Positions 44,253-53,939 of a stretch of DNA of 64,000 nucleotides are shown one piece after another. Made by a program: the position numbers and the translations under genes. Positions within the stretch are counted from its first letter, which is position 1. Every line of letters begins with the position of its first letter. The notes below the pieces were generated by a model. It did no database searches. It was not told the DNA's origin and saw only the letters and a list, made by a program, of their open reading frames with translations. Origin of the DNA: Astragalus membranaceus (lineage: Eukaryota; Streptophyta; Magnoliopsida; Fabales; Fabaceae); NCBI GenBank assembly GCA_039519185.1, contig CM076846.1, positions 223,746,659 to 223,810,658 on the forward strand, written 5' to 3'.

Positions 44253-47126
44253 TGTAGCGACCGAAAAATCCGGGTGAGGATTCCTCGAAGGTTCGAAAAA
44301 ATGAAGCCGCCACCAAAGTTTAGTTTAAGGGCAAACATCGGAAAATCCATTTTGGAATGGATAAGGGTCCTTGAGACCAGATAAGGGTTCGGGAGTCGGT
44401 TATGCGTGGGGAAAGTATTAGCACCCCACGACATCCTTCCTAATGAAGGTTACCTGTTAACTAGTTTTAGGAAAGAATATTAATTTTGAAAATGTTTATT
44501 TTACCCTTTTATTGTGAATTAAAGGAAACTAAGAGAAAAAAAGACTTGATATTTTTTGAATTGAGGAAAATGATTATTTAGGAAAAGACTAAATAAGGTT
44601 TTTTATTAGTGCAATTGACAGAGGTCGGTCGCCCTCTGCTCCTACGTATCTCCTGGTAGAGAATCAAATCACACGTAGTTCTTGGGTGGAAAAAATTTGT
44701 TGGTTGGTATTTTTTAATATAGGGGTTTTAGGATTATTGAGTTGTACAGCTCATTCGTCCTAGAGCGATGACCAACCCGTCTGTACAGTCGACTTAGTCC
44801 CCTACTTTATAAAAATGGAGTTTTTGGAGTTTGGAAAATGGTTTGATGTGTGTTGGTTTGATTTTATTGGAATAGGGATTTTAGGACTCTTGAGCCGTAC
44901 GACTCATTCATCCTAGAATGCTGACTAACCCGACTGTACAGTCGACTTAATCCCCTATTCGTTTTTTGGAAAAAAGGTTTATTAATTTTTTTTCTTTTTT
45001 AGGGGTTCTAGGACTATTGAGCTGTACCGCTCATTCATCCTAGAACGCTGACTAACCCAACTGTACAGTCGACTTAATCCCTTATTTATATTTTTTGAAA
45101 ATGAAATGTTTATCTATTTATTTTTATAGGTTTTTGTAAAAGAAATTAATTAAAACGAAAAGATGGGTGCAAAAGTAAAATGGGGTGCAATTTGCAGAAA
45201 GGGAGTTGTATTATTAAAATGAGGGGTGTGAATAACAGAGGTCAGCAGCTCATGTTTTTGGGTCCGTAAGCTGACCTGCAAATTGGGCTCAGTATAGGGG
45301 TGTCTACAAATTAAAAATGGGTGGTGTAAATATGAACCTGAATTTAAAACAAAATAAATAATAAAAGGGTTGAATATAAAAGGAAACACAAGATTTTAAA
45401 AACCCTAATTCTCATTCTTCTCATTCTATGTGCCGCACCACCCAAAACGGAGAGAGATAGAGAGAAGCGAAAATTTCTGGTGAGAGAGGGAGGGTTTCAC
45501 ACCAGAAATTGGGGAGAGAGATGAACGGAGAAAGAGAGATGCGAACGGGGAAGCGGCGAGATGGAGAGAGAGTCTGACGGAGGAGGAGGAGGAGGAGGCG
45601 ATGGTGATGATGGTGAACCGACGGTGAGAGGGAACGAAAGGGGGAGCGATGATGCGCCGTTCTGGCAACGATGGTGGACGCAGCGGTAAGGCTCACGAAC
45701 AGGGTGCTTCGCGAACGCAAAGGGGAAAGGGACGACGGTAACCGGAGTTGCAGCGACGACGGCTTGTGAGAACGGGAATGATGGAGAGAGAGGGAAGAAG
45801 GACGCCAGCGGTGCTGACGGCTGTGTTTCTCAACGGTGGCTTTTTTTTTTGCTACTGACGTGCGTACGGTGGAGGGAAGTCCGACGGGATATTTGGGGCG
45901 GACGACGGTTGACGACCACCATACGCGGTGGTCGGAGGTGAGTCTTAATATGTTTTTTGCTTTTCTCTTCTCTTCTACTTCTAGATCTATTTTGCTATTG
46001 TTTTGTTATTGTTTTTATTATTTGCCTGTTTTCTAAAAACTAATTTTTCTAACTAACAACCATTTCAAACTAACAATTATCTTTTCTAACAAATATTTCA
46101 CACCTATTTCATTTTATTACCAATTCCGTTTTTTAATAAGAGAACAGAATATAAGAATCCTAATATGTACACTAATCTGTTCATGCTACCTACATATTTA
46201 CAGTATCAACATTCATAGCAAAAACCTAAATTGAACAACCTATTATGTTCCTAAAATTGCTAAAGCTTAAAGAAAACGAAATTGTTTTAACCAACCTCTT
46301 TTCCAGCTTCTGCATAATCTCCTATTGTTTGATCTGCTTTCCTTATGCTGCTTTCAGTGCTAGATTTTTTAGGTGTTTGATGATTAGGGTTTCAGTGTAA
46401 AACCCTAAACCTTTGCCCTGAATTTCTGTCTATTTTTGTGTCAGTTTTTTTGTGTGGAATTCTGTGAATTCTTGTCAGTTTTTTCTCTGAAATCTCAGCC
46501 TCCTTTATCGGCACCAATTAGGTTTTTTGCCATGAATTCCTGATTTTGACCTGATTTTGTTTCCTTTTTTTACAGGTTTTGGACTTGGGTTGGAGAAGAT
46601 GGATAACTTGGTGTTCAAGTTGCTGCCTTATTCCCTCCTTTTTTGTATTTTGGTTGATTTTTTTTTATGTATTTTCGGATTTTATATTTTTTGTATTTTT
46701 AGGTTTTTATTTTGTAATATTTTGGACATTTGGACATTGTAATATTATTTTTTGTAATTTTGATTTTATATTTTATTTTAAAAAAAAAAGATAAAAAGAA
46801 ACCCGGCCGAAACCATGAGCGAAAACCGTGCCCAATCAAATAACGCATCGAAATGAGGCCCAATTAGAAGAAATGGGCCAATTACAACTTCAATTTAAAG
46901 ATAGGCCCAATTAAAACAAAATGTGGGGGGGGGGGGGAAGCCCAATTAGACAAAAGGTATCTCGGTCCAATTGAACAGAATACTAAGCCTTGGCCCAAAT
47001 TAAAATGAGACAACATCAAATGGGCTTGAAAACTTTTCTCGTAGTAATGTGACCTGGATTTATGACATGTAAACTAAATAAAAAAGACTGTTGTACAAAG
47101 GGAGTGGACAAAATTGGGGTATAACA
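44253..47126 (+). mobile_element. Solo LTR, Ogre/Tat-like gypsy
   Basis: 2,874 bp, starts TGTAGCGACCGAAAAATCC, ends GGGGTATAACA. An exact 5-bp duplication GAGGA flanks it (44248-44252, 47127-47131). No internal domain is present, so it is a recombination product of two LTRs. It holds three 130-150 bp repeats (from about 44720, 44873 and 45000), each with an ACTGTACAGT-type palindrome. Further on are a GA-rich segment with short frames (45421-45720), a donor-like GGAGGTGAGTC near 45937, and a 13-G run (46925-46937). Size and sequence style fit the very long LTRs of Ogre elements of legumes. A diverged relative lies at about 53940-55849. Confidence 0.85.
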
Positions 47127-47288
47127 GAGGAAAAGCCATTTTTGCAATGAATCGAAGGTTTGGGGAAGAAGGGGAAATTGGTTTAGGGATTGGAGATGCA
47201 GAAGCGGATCTAGACAATGGAAGTAGGATCGACAGCTAATGGTACCATGTGAGAGTTATTCAAGAGTAATAGAACGGAATTGATTCAT

Positions 47289-47320
<32 letters not shown>

Positions 47321-47618
47321 TTCAGTTGAGATTCTGTTTGAGTTGTAACTGAATTTGAATTATCACATGGCATTTGATGCCCTTATATACATTAGAATGT
47401 TGTAGACTAAATTTACAATTCTATCTCAGATTTCTCTCAACTAGCACCGTGACCCGTGCACTGCACGGTCTAGTTAATATAGAATTGTCGATGGATAAAA
47501 TTTGTTTCTTAAATTGCAACATGAAAAAATATTGTTTAAATTGAAGGTAAGTAGGAATTAAAAAAATTATTAAAAAAAGGTTATACGAACATAAAAACTA
47601 AAATAGAGTTTGTACATA

Positions 47619-48535
47619 TTTGTCACGAAATTATTATTTTTCACCAAATCGGTTATTGAGGAATGAATTCTGAGTATTTGAACGGTTAAATTTTTTTCGA
47701 ACACTAAAATACCAAAAAACACACTGCTTAACATCACACTTTATGTATTTTGTCACGAAATTATATATTTTTTCACCAAATCGGTTATTGAGGCACAAAC
47801 TTTGCATATTTGAATAGTAAGGTTTTTTTTTGCGAATACTAAAGAACCATAAAACCCACTACTTAGCATCGTACTTAACACGTTTTGTTTTGAAATTAAT
47901 TTTTTGTCACCAAATAGATCACCGAGGAACAAACTTTGCGTATTCGAACAGTTAAAAAAATTTCGATATTGAGGAATGAACTTTTAGTATTTGAGCAGTT
48001 AATTTTTTTCCGAACGCTATAGTATTTCAAAACACGCTGTTTAGCATCGCACTTTACGTATTTTGTCACGAAATTATATTTTTTTCTTTGCCAAACCGGT
48101 TATCGAGGTAACAAATTTGCATATTTGAATAGCTAGATTTTTTTGCGAACACTAAAGTATAAAAAAGCACATTATTGCGAATACTAAAGCATCCAAAAAC
48201 ACACTACTTAACATTGTACTTTACATGTTTTGTTATGATTTTTTTCACCAAACAGGTTACTGATGAACAATCTTTGCGTATTTGAACAGTTAAATTTTGT
48301 TCGACCACTTAAGTACCCTAAAACACACTCTTTTGCATTGCACTTTATGTATTTTATTAGAAAATTACTATTTTCTTTCAACAAACCGGTTATTGATGAA
48401 CAAATTTTGCGTATTTGAACAACTAATTTTTTTTCGGACTCTAAAGTACCTCAAAATACACTCTCGCTAGCATCACACTTTACATAATTTATCATGAAAT
48501 TAATTTTCAATTTTCACCAATCCGATTAGCAAAGA
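47619..48535. repeat. Degenerate ~130-bp tandem repeats inside the Helitron
   Basis: About seven units, each with TTTTGTCACGAAATTA, CACCAAATCGGTTATTGAGG, a TTTGCGTATTTGAACAGTTA-like part and a CGAACACTAAAGTACC-like part, then ACACACT and a GCATCGCACTTTA-like end. Copies differ by substitutions and small gaps. Confidence 0.85.
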
Positions 48536-48577
48536 AAAATTAGTTTTTTTTCTTTCTAAATTTTAATATACTATTAA

Positions 48578-48790
48578 GGGTGCTTCTAGGGTGAGAGAGC
48601 AAATCAAATCTCTCACCGGTGAAACACTAAAATTGACCGTTGGATATTTTTTAAAATGCTATGAATGGTTAAGATTGAATTAACCAATATTAAATCTCAA
48701 CCATTGATGAATTTTTATACTACATCCAACGGTCAATTTTAGTGTTTCACCGGTGAAAAATTTAATTTTCTCTTTCACCCTAGAGCACCC
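48578..48790. mobile_element. MITE with 9-bp duplication, nested in the Helitron
   Basis: 213 bp. The arms GGGTGCTTCTAGGGTGA and TCACCCTAGAGCACCC pair with one gap. Inverted similarity continues inwards through CACCGGTGAAACACTAAAAT, then TGACCGTTGGAT. Exact duplication TACTATTAA at 48569-48577 and 48791-48799. Fits Mutator-like MITEs. Confidence 0.9.
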
Positions 48791-48993
48791 TACTATTAAA
48801 TATAAAAATATGAAAAAAAAAAAATGGGTGGTGGGGCTAGGGGTAGGGGGAGAGGGGGAGAGGGGGAGAGGGAGAGGGGAGGTTTGGCGCCAAATTGAGT
48901 GGTCGGTCCCACATGGAGACTCCGCAAGATTTATATCTTAAAGATAATACATTTAAAGGTAAACTACATATGTACCCTTTTATACTCTATCAA

Positions 48994-49376
48994 AGCTATC
49001 TTGGTTCACGAGTTTCGACCCGGTGACCCCGGGTTTGATTTCTGGAGTGACAAATTTGGTGTTGACCAGTGTAAAATTTACTTCTAAATTTCGTTGAAAG
49101 CGTTAGAACACTCCGTGAGTAGTGAGTTGTGGGCCGAACCAAAAAGAAATCTAATACTAGTTTCTATATAAAAATTTTTGTTCAAATGTTTTATATAAAA
49201 CCTTAAACTCCATCTAATTTTCATTATTTGTCCGTAAATAAACGCATTTTTTTTAATTTAAAAACGCTATTTATTTTAGGCCATCACTTTTCCCACACGC
49301 CCTCCCTACTCACTCCACACCCCCTAACTCCAAATATTCCAAAACTACCCTTAATGAGAGGACGTGTTTACGTGCG
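48994..49376. other. Spacer with SINE-like stretch
   Basis: 49000-49140 contains GAGTTTCGACCCGG and TTTCGTTGAAAGCG, similar to the stretch at 31900-32140; possibly a degenerate tRNA-derived SINE. The rest is AT-rich. Confidence 0.35.
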
Positions 49377-49500
49377 ATTCGGTTGAGATCAACCGAATAT
49401 ATTTGGCTAGGCCCAACCGAACGTGTATTTTTTTGAGACACACCTTTTTTTTACCTCTTTTACACTATTCGGTTGAGGTCAACCGAATAGTGTAAAAGAG
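49377..49500. repeat. CGGTTGA/TCAACCG palindrome cluster
   Basis: A 22-bp perfect inverted repeat with a GG loop spans 49455-49500 (arms start CTCTTTTACACTATTCGGTT). A 10-bp-arm palindrome of the same core (ATTCGGTTGA, GA, TCAACCGAAT) lies at 49377-49398, and a single CAACCGAA between them. Confidence 0.85.
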
Positions 49501-49584
49501 TTAAAAAATGGGGGTGATTTTGTGAGAAAGGGAGAGTGTCGGATGAATAAGGGGATGTGGAAGAAGCATGGCTTTATTTTTTAA

Positions 49585-49780
49585 CAAAGTTCAGTGAGCC
49601 CAATAACTGGCGCATTAGGGTTTTGCGGCTTCTCTCCCCCTCTCTCTATATATACGCTGCCTTCACTCTGAGGACTTCATCTCCTCCTCCTTCGTGTTTA
49701 TCTCTTCCTCCCTTCTTTATAGTCGTTGCTATTTCTTTAGTTTTGTTTTTCGTTCGTTCCATTGTCGCCTTCGCTTAAGG
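49585..49780 (+). promoter_or_regulatory. Promoter and leader in ribosomal-protein-gene style
   Basis: A site II element (AGCCCA, near 49597), a telo-box (TTAGGGTTTTG, near 49616), a TATA box (CTATATATAC, near 49647) and a pyrimidine-rich leader follow in the usual order of plant translation-related genes. A likely leader donor is CGCTTAAG followed by GTCTTAATT near 49779. The coding part cannot be recognised: an ATG at 49837 opens MVRFEKAGIVCIGVVQ but stops shortly. The gene is interrupted by the RADA insert. Confidence 0.45.
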
Positions 49781-49814
49781 TCTTAATTTGTTTTATTGTT
49801 TTATTGATGGTCCT

Positions 49815-50007
49815 TCTCTTTGGTGAAAAATTATAGATGGTGCGATTTGAAAAAGCGGGGATTGTGTGTATCGGTGTTGTGCAATTATCAATGTACACTT
49901 CCGAAAGAGTTCCCTGCAACATCATTTGAGAAAGTGGGCAGTTGTGTTTCATCTTTTTTGGTTGAAAATCACAACAATCATTTTCCCTACATTTCCCATC
50001 CTTCAAT
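49815..50007. repeat. 193-bp direct repeat, left of the RADA copy
   Basis: Nearly identical to 51992-52184, with only a handful of differences. It contains the GATGGTGCGATTTGAAAAAG stretch that follows the leader. Confidence 0.9.
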
Positions 50008-50018
50008 TTCCCCCTACA

Positions 50019-51990
50019 GAGGGATTGTGCAGGTTCTGAATCTACCAAATTTAATTACCCTACAGAGACTTCAAAATTTATCTTGGATGTTTTTTTAGCT
50101 GTTATGTGCTATGTATATCCATTGGTGTTTTTTTTTTAAAATGGTACATGACATACATCTTGTGATATAGTTTGGAGTTTTTTCTAGTATTGATCATTGT
50201 CAAAAATAAATTTTTTATACAAAGATAAACTCATGATGACATGATGTAGTGATTTTCTGTTGCTTAAATTATGTAACTGGTTAATTTAGTTGCTGAGATG
50301 AATGGGTTACTTTCTCTTGTTGCATCTTTTTGTTTTAGTCTGCTACTCTGCTCCTCAACTAAATGCATCAAAATGCACTTACCATACCTTTTTGTTTCTG
50401 AGTGAAGTCAAATGCTGGTTGTGGTACATGACTTTCTATAGGTTGGTGACAGGTAAAGGAATGTACATCAGCATTGATGCGGTTTGCTAAAACGACTAAC
50501 ATCCCAGTACTTTTGGTGAGCATACGTCCATCAATTTTGTAAATTATATTTAAGTGGCTAATTGTATCTATTTATATACTGTCATGTTTTGCTTCGGATC
50601 TATAGTGGACATTCACATTTCCATTTTGTCACTGAGGGTTTGTTCCCCCTCAGTCGGTAAAAATTATTCAAATCTTCTGTTATGGTATAAGTGGAAATAC
50701 TTTTATAGTTTCTGTTGCCCTAAAAGAACAGGGTCATGTCATTGGTGTTGCTTTCCGTACTTTATTTATAATTTATCTCCAGGCATGTATTTCAACATGT
50801 CCTTTGAATTTGTTAACATTCATGATAGTCTTTTAATTTTTTTTCGCTTTCTATTTTGTTTCATGTTACAGATCGGACACGTGACAAAATCTGGAGACAT
50901 AGCGGGGCCTCGTGTCTTGGAGCGTATTGTTGATGTTGTTTTGTATTTGGAAGTCAGTACCTTGTTACATTTATATTTCGTTGGGTATTTAATAAATCTG
51001 ATTTGTGCCTATCATTATAGTTTTAACTTTTAACTGCTTAGCATGAAATCTTTTTTGGGTTTCTTTTACCCTTCCGGATATATGGTATTGCTCATACTGT
51101 CATACATTGTGATTCGCAAAGCCTTCATGTAGTATGTAGTTAATATAGTCTCATGCATTTAAAGCACTTTATCATCACATGTTAATATCATGGAAATTTT
51201 GATAAGGGCCATTTATTTACAGTTTAGCTGAATTACAATAATTTTATGCTAAATCACACTCTTTCGACTTTGAGTTTTGGGCCTAACCCAACCTCCAAAG
51301 TGAGCTAAAGAGACAGAGATTGTCAAGGTCTTGTGAGAACTAATTTGAAACTAGAATCTGGCAGTTTTGTTTACAAAACATTGCATTTTATGTGCATGTT
51401 ACATATAATTTGATTCTTGAATCACTGGATGCCATTACAATTTTCCCCGTGAAGAATCGGTTTGGGTCCACTGGTGAGGTATATGCTACAACCATTGTCT
51501 GTTACTAGCAGTGGTCCTGATAATAACTACTTTGTTTCTAGCAGGACTTCTGAAAAACTGTGTCTGGTGTGAACTAGCATTGATGTCTTGCTCTTTTCCA
51601 TCACTAGGGCCTGTAACCTCCTTGAAACTAACTGTATGTTAGTATCTTTCGGTGATGCTTGACAATTTTGAGAATGTGGATATATCTACCTATGCATCTC
51701 TTCTTAGTTCTGACATATATGGCATGAAGTTTAAATCGTTGTAGTATGCATTGTGATGCGTCGTTTGATCTGATGTGTGCAGGACTGAAATTTCGACAAT
51801 GCATTTATTTTATAAGGACTTTACTTGTCAATTTTTTAAAGTTGAACTAAGAATCGATTTTTATGTATTATCTATGTCAATTTATTAACAGTATTTAGGC
51901 TTCTAATTTTCCCCCTCTAATCACGCTGATCTGAGAAATTTGTTGTTTGATCTGTGTTGTCTTTGATTCATTCTATCAGCTTGGAGTTTT
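50019..51990 (+). pseudogene. RADA segment duplicate (exon 6 end to exon 10 start)
   Basis: Copy of 36117-38292 of RADA including introns, so DNA-mediated and not from mRNA. Exon 7 (from 50453) and exon 8 (from 50873) are kept with splice sites. Exon 9 is fused to the preceding intron by a deletion of about 70 bp that removes its acceptor and first half; the break is at a CCCGTG/CCATG-like microhomology. A few smaller deletions and substitutions occur. Both ends are cut inside exons. It cannot encode RADA. Confidence 0.93.
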
Positions 51991-51991
51991 C

Positions 51992-52184
51992 TCTCTTTGG
52001 TTAAAAATTATAGATGGTGCGATTTGAAAAAGCGGGGATTGTGTGTATCGGTGTTGTGCAATTATCAATGTACACTTCCGAAAGAGTTCCCTGCAACATC
52101 ATTTGAGAAAGTGGGCAGTTGTGTTTCATCTTTTTTGGTTGACAAACACAACAATCATTTTCCCTACATTTACCATCCTTCAAT
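51992..52184. repeat. 193-bp direct repeat, right of the RADA copy
   Basis: Second copy of 49815-50007, same orientation and same length. Confidence 0.9.
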
Positions 52185-52203
52185 CCCCCCCCCCCCCCCC
52201 CCC
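52185..52203. repeat. Poly-C tract, 19 bases
   Basis: Homopolymer directly at the right end of the 193-bp repeat. Length should be treated with care, as such tracts are error-prone in sequencing. Confidence 0.9.
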
Positions 52204-52747
52204 ACACCCTTTTCTTAATTTTTATTATTTTTTCGTCATCAAAACTGTTTTTACTAATTTCCCGAAGTTTGTCCTATTGTTATTATTGTAATGCTATTTC
52301 TCTCTTCCCAAATTCAGAAAATAATTTGAATGTTTTAAAGTTTGCAACTTGCAGATAATTTTTATGTTTTAACGTTTACAAATTAAAAAGATTTTTGATG
52401 TATTCATAAGAATAAAAAATGGAGGGATGAAGAGAGCTTTATATTGGTCCACATGAAATCATTTTGAAGATTCCTTGTAATAATGGTTTTGTTTCGATTG
52501 TTTAAAACGGGAATTACACTTGTGGTACGGGACAATATAAAATAACTTATGATTGGCTTAATTTATGGCCGCCATACTAAACTAAGTAATTCAAATAGCT
52601 TGCCGTAATACTCATTTGAGCTTTAAAAAACAAGAATTTAACCCTCCAATGTTAGTTGGGCCTTGAATGACCTTCTCATCGTCTCCCCAATTAATTTGCA
52701 ATCAGCACAAGTCTTGACCTTGTAGTTAAAAGGGCACGTTTAGTTCT
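52204..52747. other. No gene recognised
   Basis: AT-rich sequence after the right repeat; presumably the continuation of the interrupted locus, but no exon can be supported. Confidence 0.4.
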
Positions 52748-53136
52748 CTACATTGTGAGACATAAACATTCAAATGCAATACTTGTCAACATCGTTATGC
52801 TTTGAGCATGGGAAGAAGATATGATTGGTTTCTTCCCTCGCATCAAATTAAGGAAATCACGTATCAATGTATATTCCTTGAGCTTTAAGCGAGCTTTTAG
52901 TGGGGACACGTCTTTACACATTTTTATAGGAAATTCTTCACTTTTGGTGGAGTCGAGAGATGCCAAATTTCTTTCCAATCACCTAGTATCTCGAAGTGGA
53001 ATGTGTATTGTCCCTTAGAATCTAGCCACCACACCTTTACATCCTCCTTCTTCTCCGACCTTTGTAGTGGGTTGTTAAGAATTTGGCTTTGAAAAGTTAA
53101 GAAATAAGTGCATACCGTTGAGACAAAAGATTCCAA
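52748..53136 (-). pseudogene. LINE reverse-transcriptase C-terminal (zf-RVT) fragment
   Basis: Two minus-strand frames overlap with a shift. The first has DVKVWWLDSKGQYTFHFEIL and WKEIWHLSTPPKVKNFL, the zf-RVT pattern W..IW.L..PPKVK.F. The second continues with a diverged segment. Plant non-LTR elements carry this zinc-binding region after the reverse transcriptase. Catalytic RT motifs are absent here. Confidence 0.7.
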
Positions 53137-53939
53137 ACCTTGTTTATCTAGTGCAACGTTGAAGTCATATAGATTCTAAATCCTAAACCTTGGACCCCCA
53201 AATACCTTAGTTTTGGAGAATATTTTTAGTATAGAAAGTCGCAAAGTCAGTACCCTAATTTTATCTGCTAATTCAAACTTTATTTGAAAAATTCAAAAAT
53301 ATTATTCACTTTGCTTTTTGAGATTTTTGTTGTAGGCGTGCGATGTTGTTCTAATTAATGGTTTTACGTAATTTTTATTATTAGTAGATTTTATTTTATT
53401 GCAATCATATAACAAAAATGTTTTTTTATTAAATAGAAACTTCAATGTTATGCTGTTACAGAATTTAAAAAAATAATAATAATAATTAAAAACGAAAATT
53501 AAATAAAAAAAATACAAAAAATTATAAAAATAATAGTGTGCTATTCTAGTGTGTGGTCAAGATGCCATTTTCTTTCTAAATCTCTAGCTTGCCTTTTTTT
53601 CACTAAGTTGCTCTGCACATCTACAACATCTCCATCTCTCTACTCTCAATCTCATGTCTAGCATCCAGCCTCCAACTTGTTACACAACAGAGAAAGTCAA
53701 ATAAGACAGCTCATATGCCTAAATCGTGAATGAGGCAGAAGCTTTGGAGAAGAAAATTATGCTCATAGCACTTTATACATCAAAACATGAAAACTTGGAC
53801 AAATGCAATCAGAGTTGCTGAGATAAAATTGAGTCCACAAACACATCCCTATACAAGTTCATCTATAAATACAGATCAAAAATTTAGAATTAGGGGGAAC
53901 GATTCTGATATAAACACAAGATAGTAGAAGAGCAAAAAA
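53137..53939. other. Intergenic, nothing recognised
   Basis: AT-rich DNA; T- and A-rich stretches give only spurious frames. Confidence 0.4.

Larger units (their letters stand above)
47441..48944 (-). mobile_element. Complete non-autonomous Helitron
   Basis: The minus strand starts TCTTTAAGATATAAATC at 48944 and ends at 47441 with hairpin CCGTGC-AGT-GCACGG, GTCACGGTG and CTAG. It sits between A (47440) and T (48945), as Helitrons do. The unfilled version of the same LTR sequence exists at 43821-43838, where TCTCTCAA joins TAATACATTT without a gap. This fixes both borders. The 1,504 bp hold tandem repeats and a nested MITE but no Rep/helicase. Confidence 0.93.
43729..48993 (-). mobile_element. 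Copia remnant broken by nested insertions
   Basis: Minus-strand order: 5' LTR (48993-47248, with a Helitron inside), a primer-binding site (TGGTACCATTAGC, 47247-47235), the gag start interrupted by a solo Ogre-like LTR, the rest of gag (to 43871), then directly a truncated second LTR (about 43729-43870). Pol is missing. LTR length without the Helitron is 242 bp. No target duplication could be paired because the left LTR lacks its outer end. Confidence 0.8.

Noticed and set aside
45421..45720. Arg/Ser/His-rich overlapping frames in the solo LTR
   Set aside because: GA-rich low-complexity DNA inside a 2.9-kb LTR; the related LTR at 54100-54360 does not preserve the frame.
50302..51033. Plus-strand frames (62 and 159 residues) as small membrane proteins
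   Set aside because: Identical in kind to frames at 36414-37016 that span RADA introns; they are intron translations duplicated with the RADA segment.
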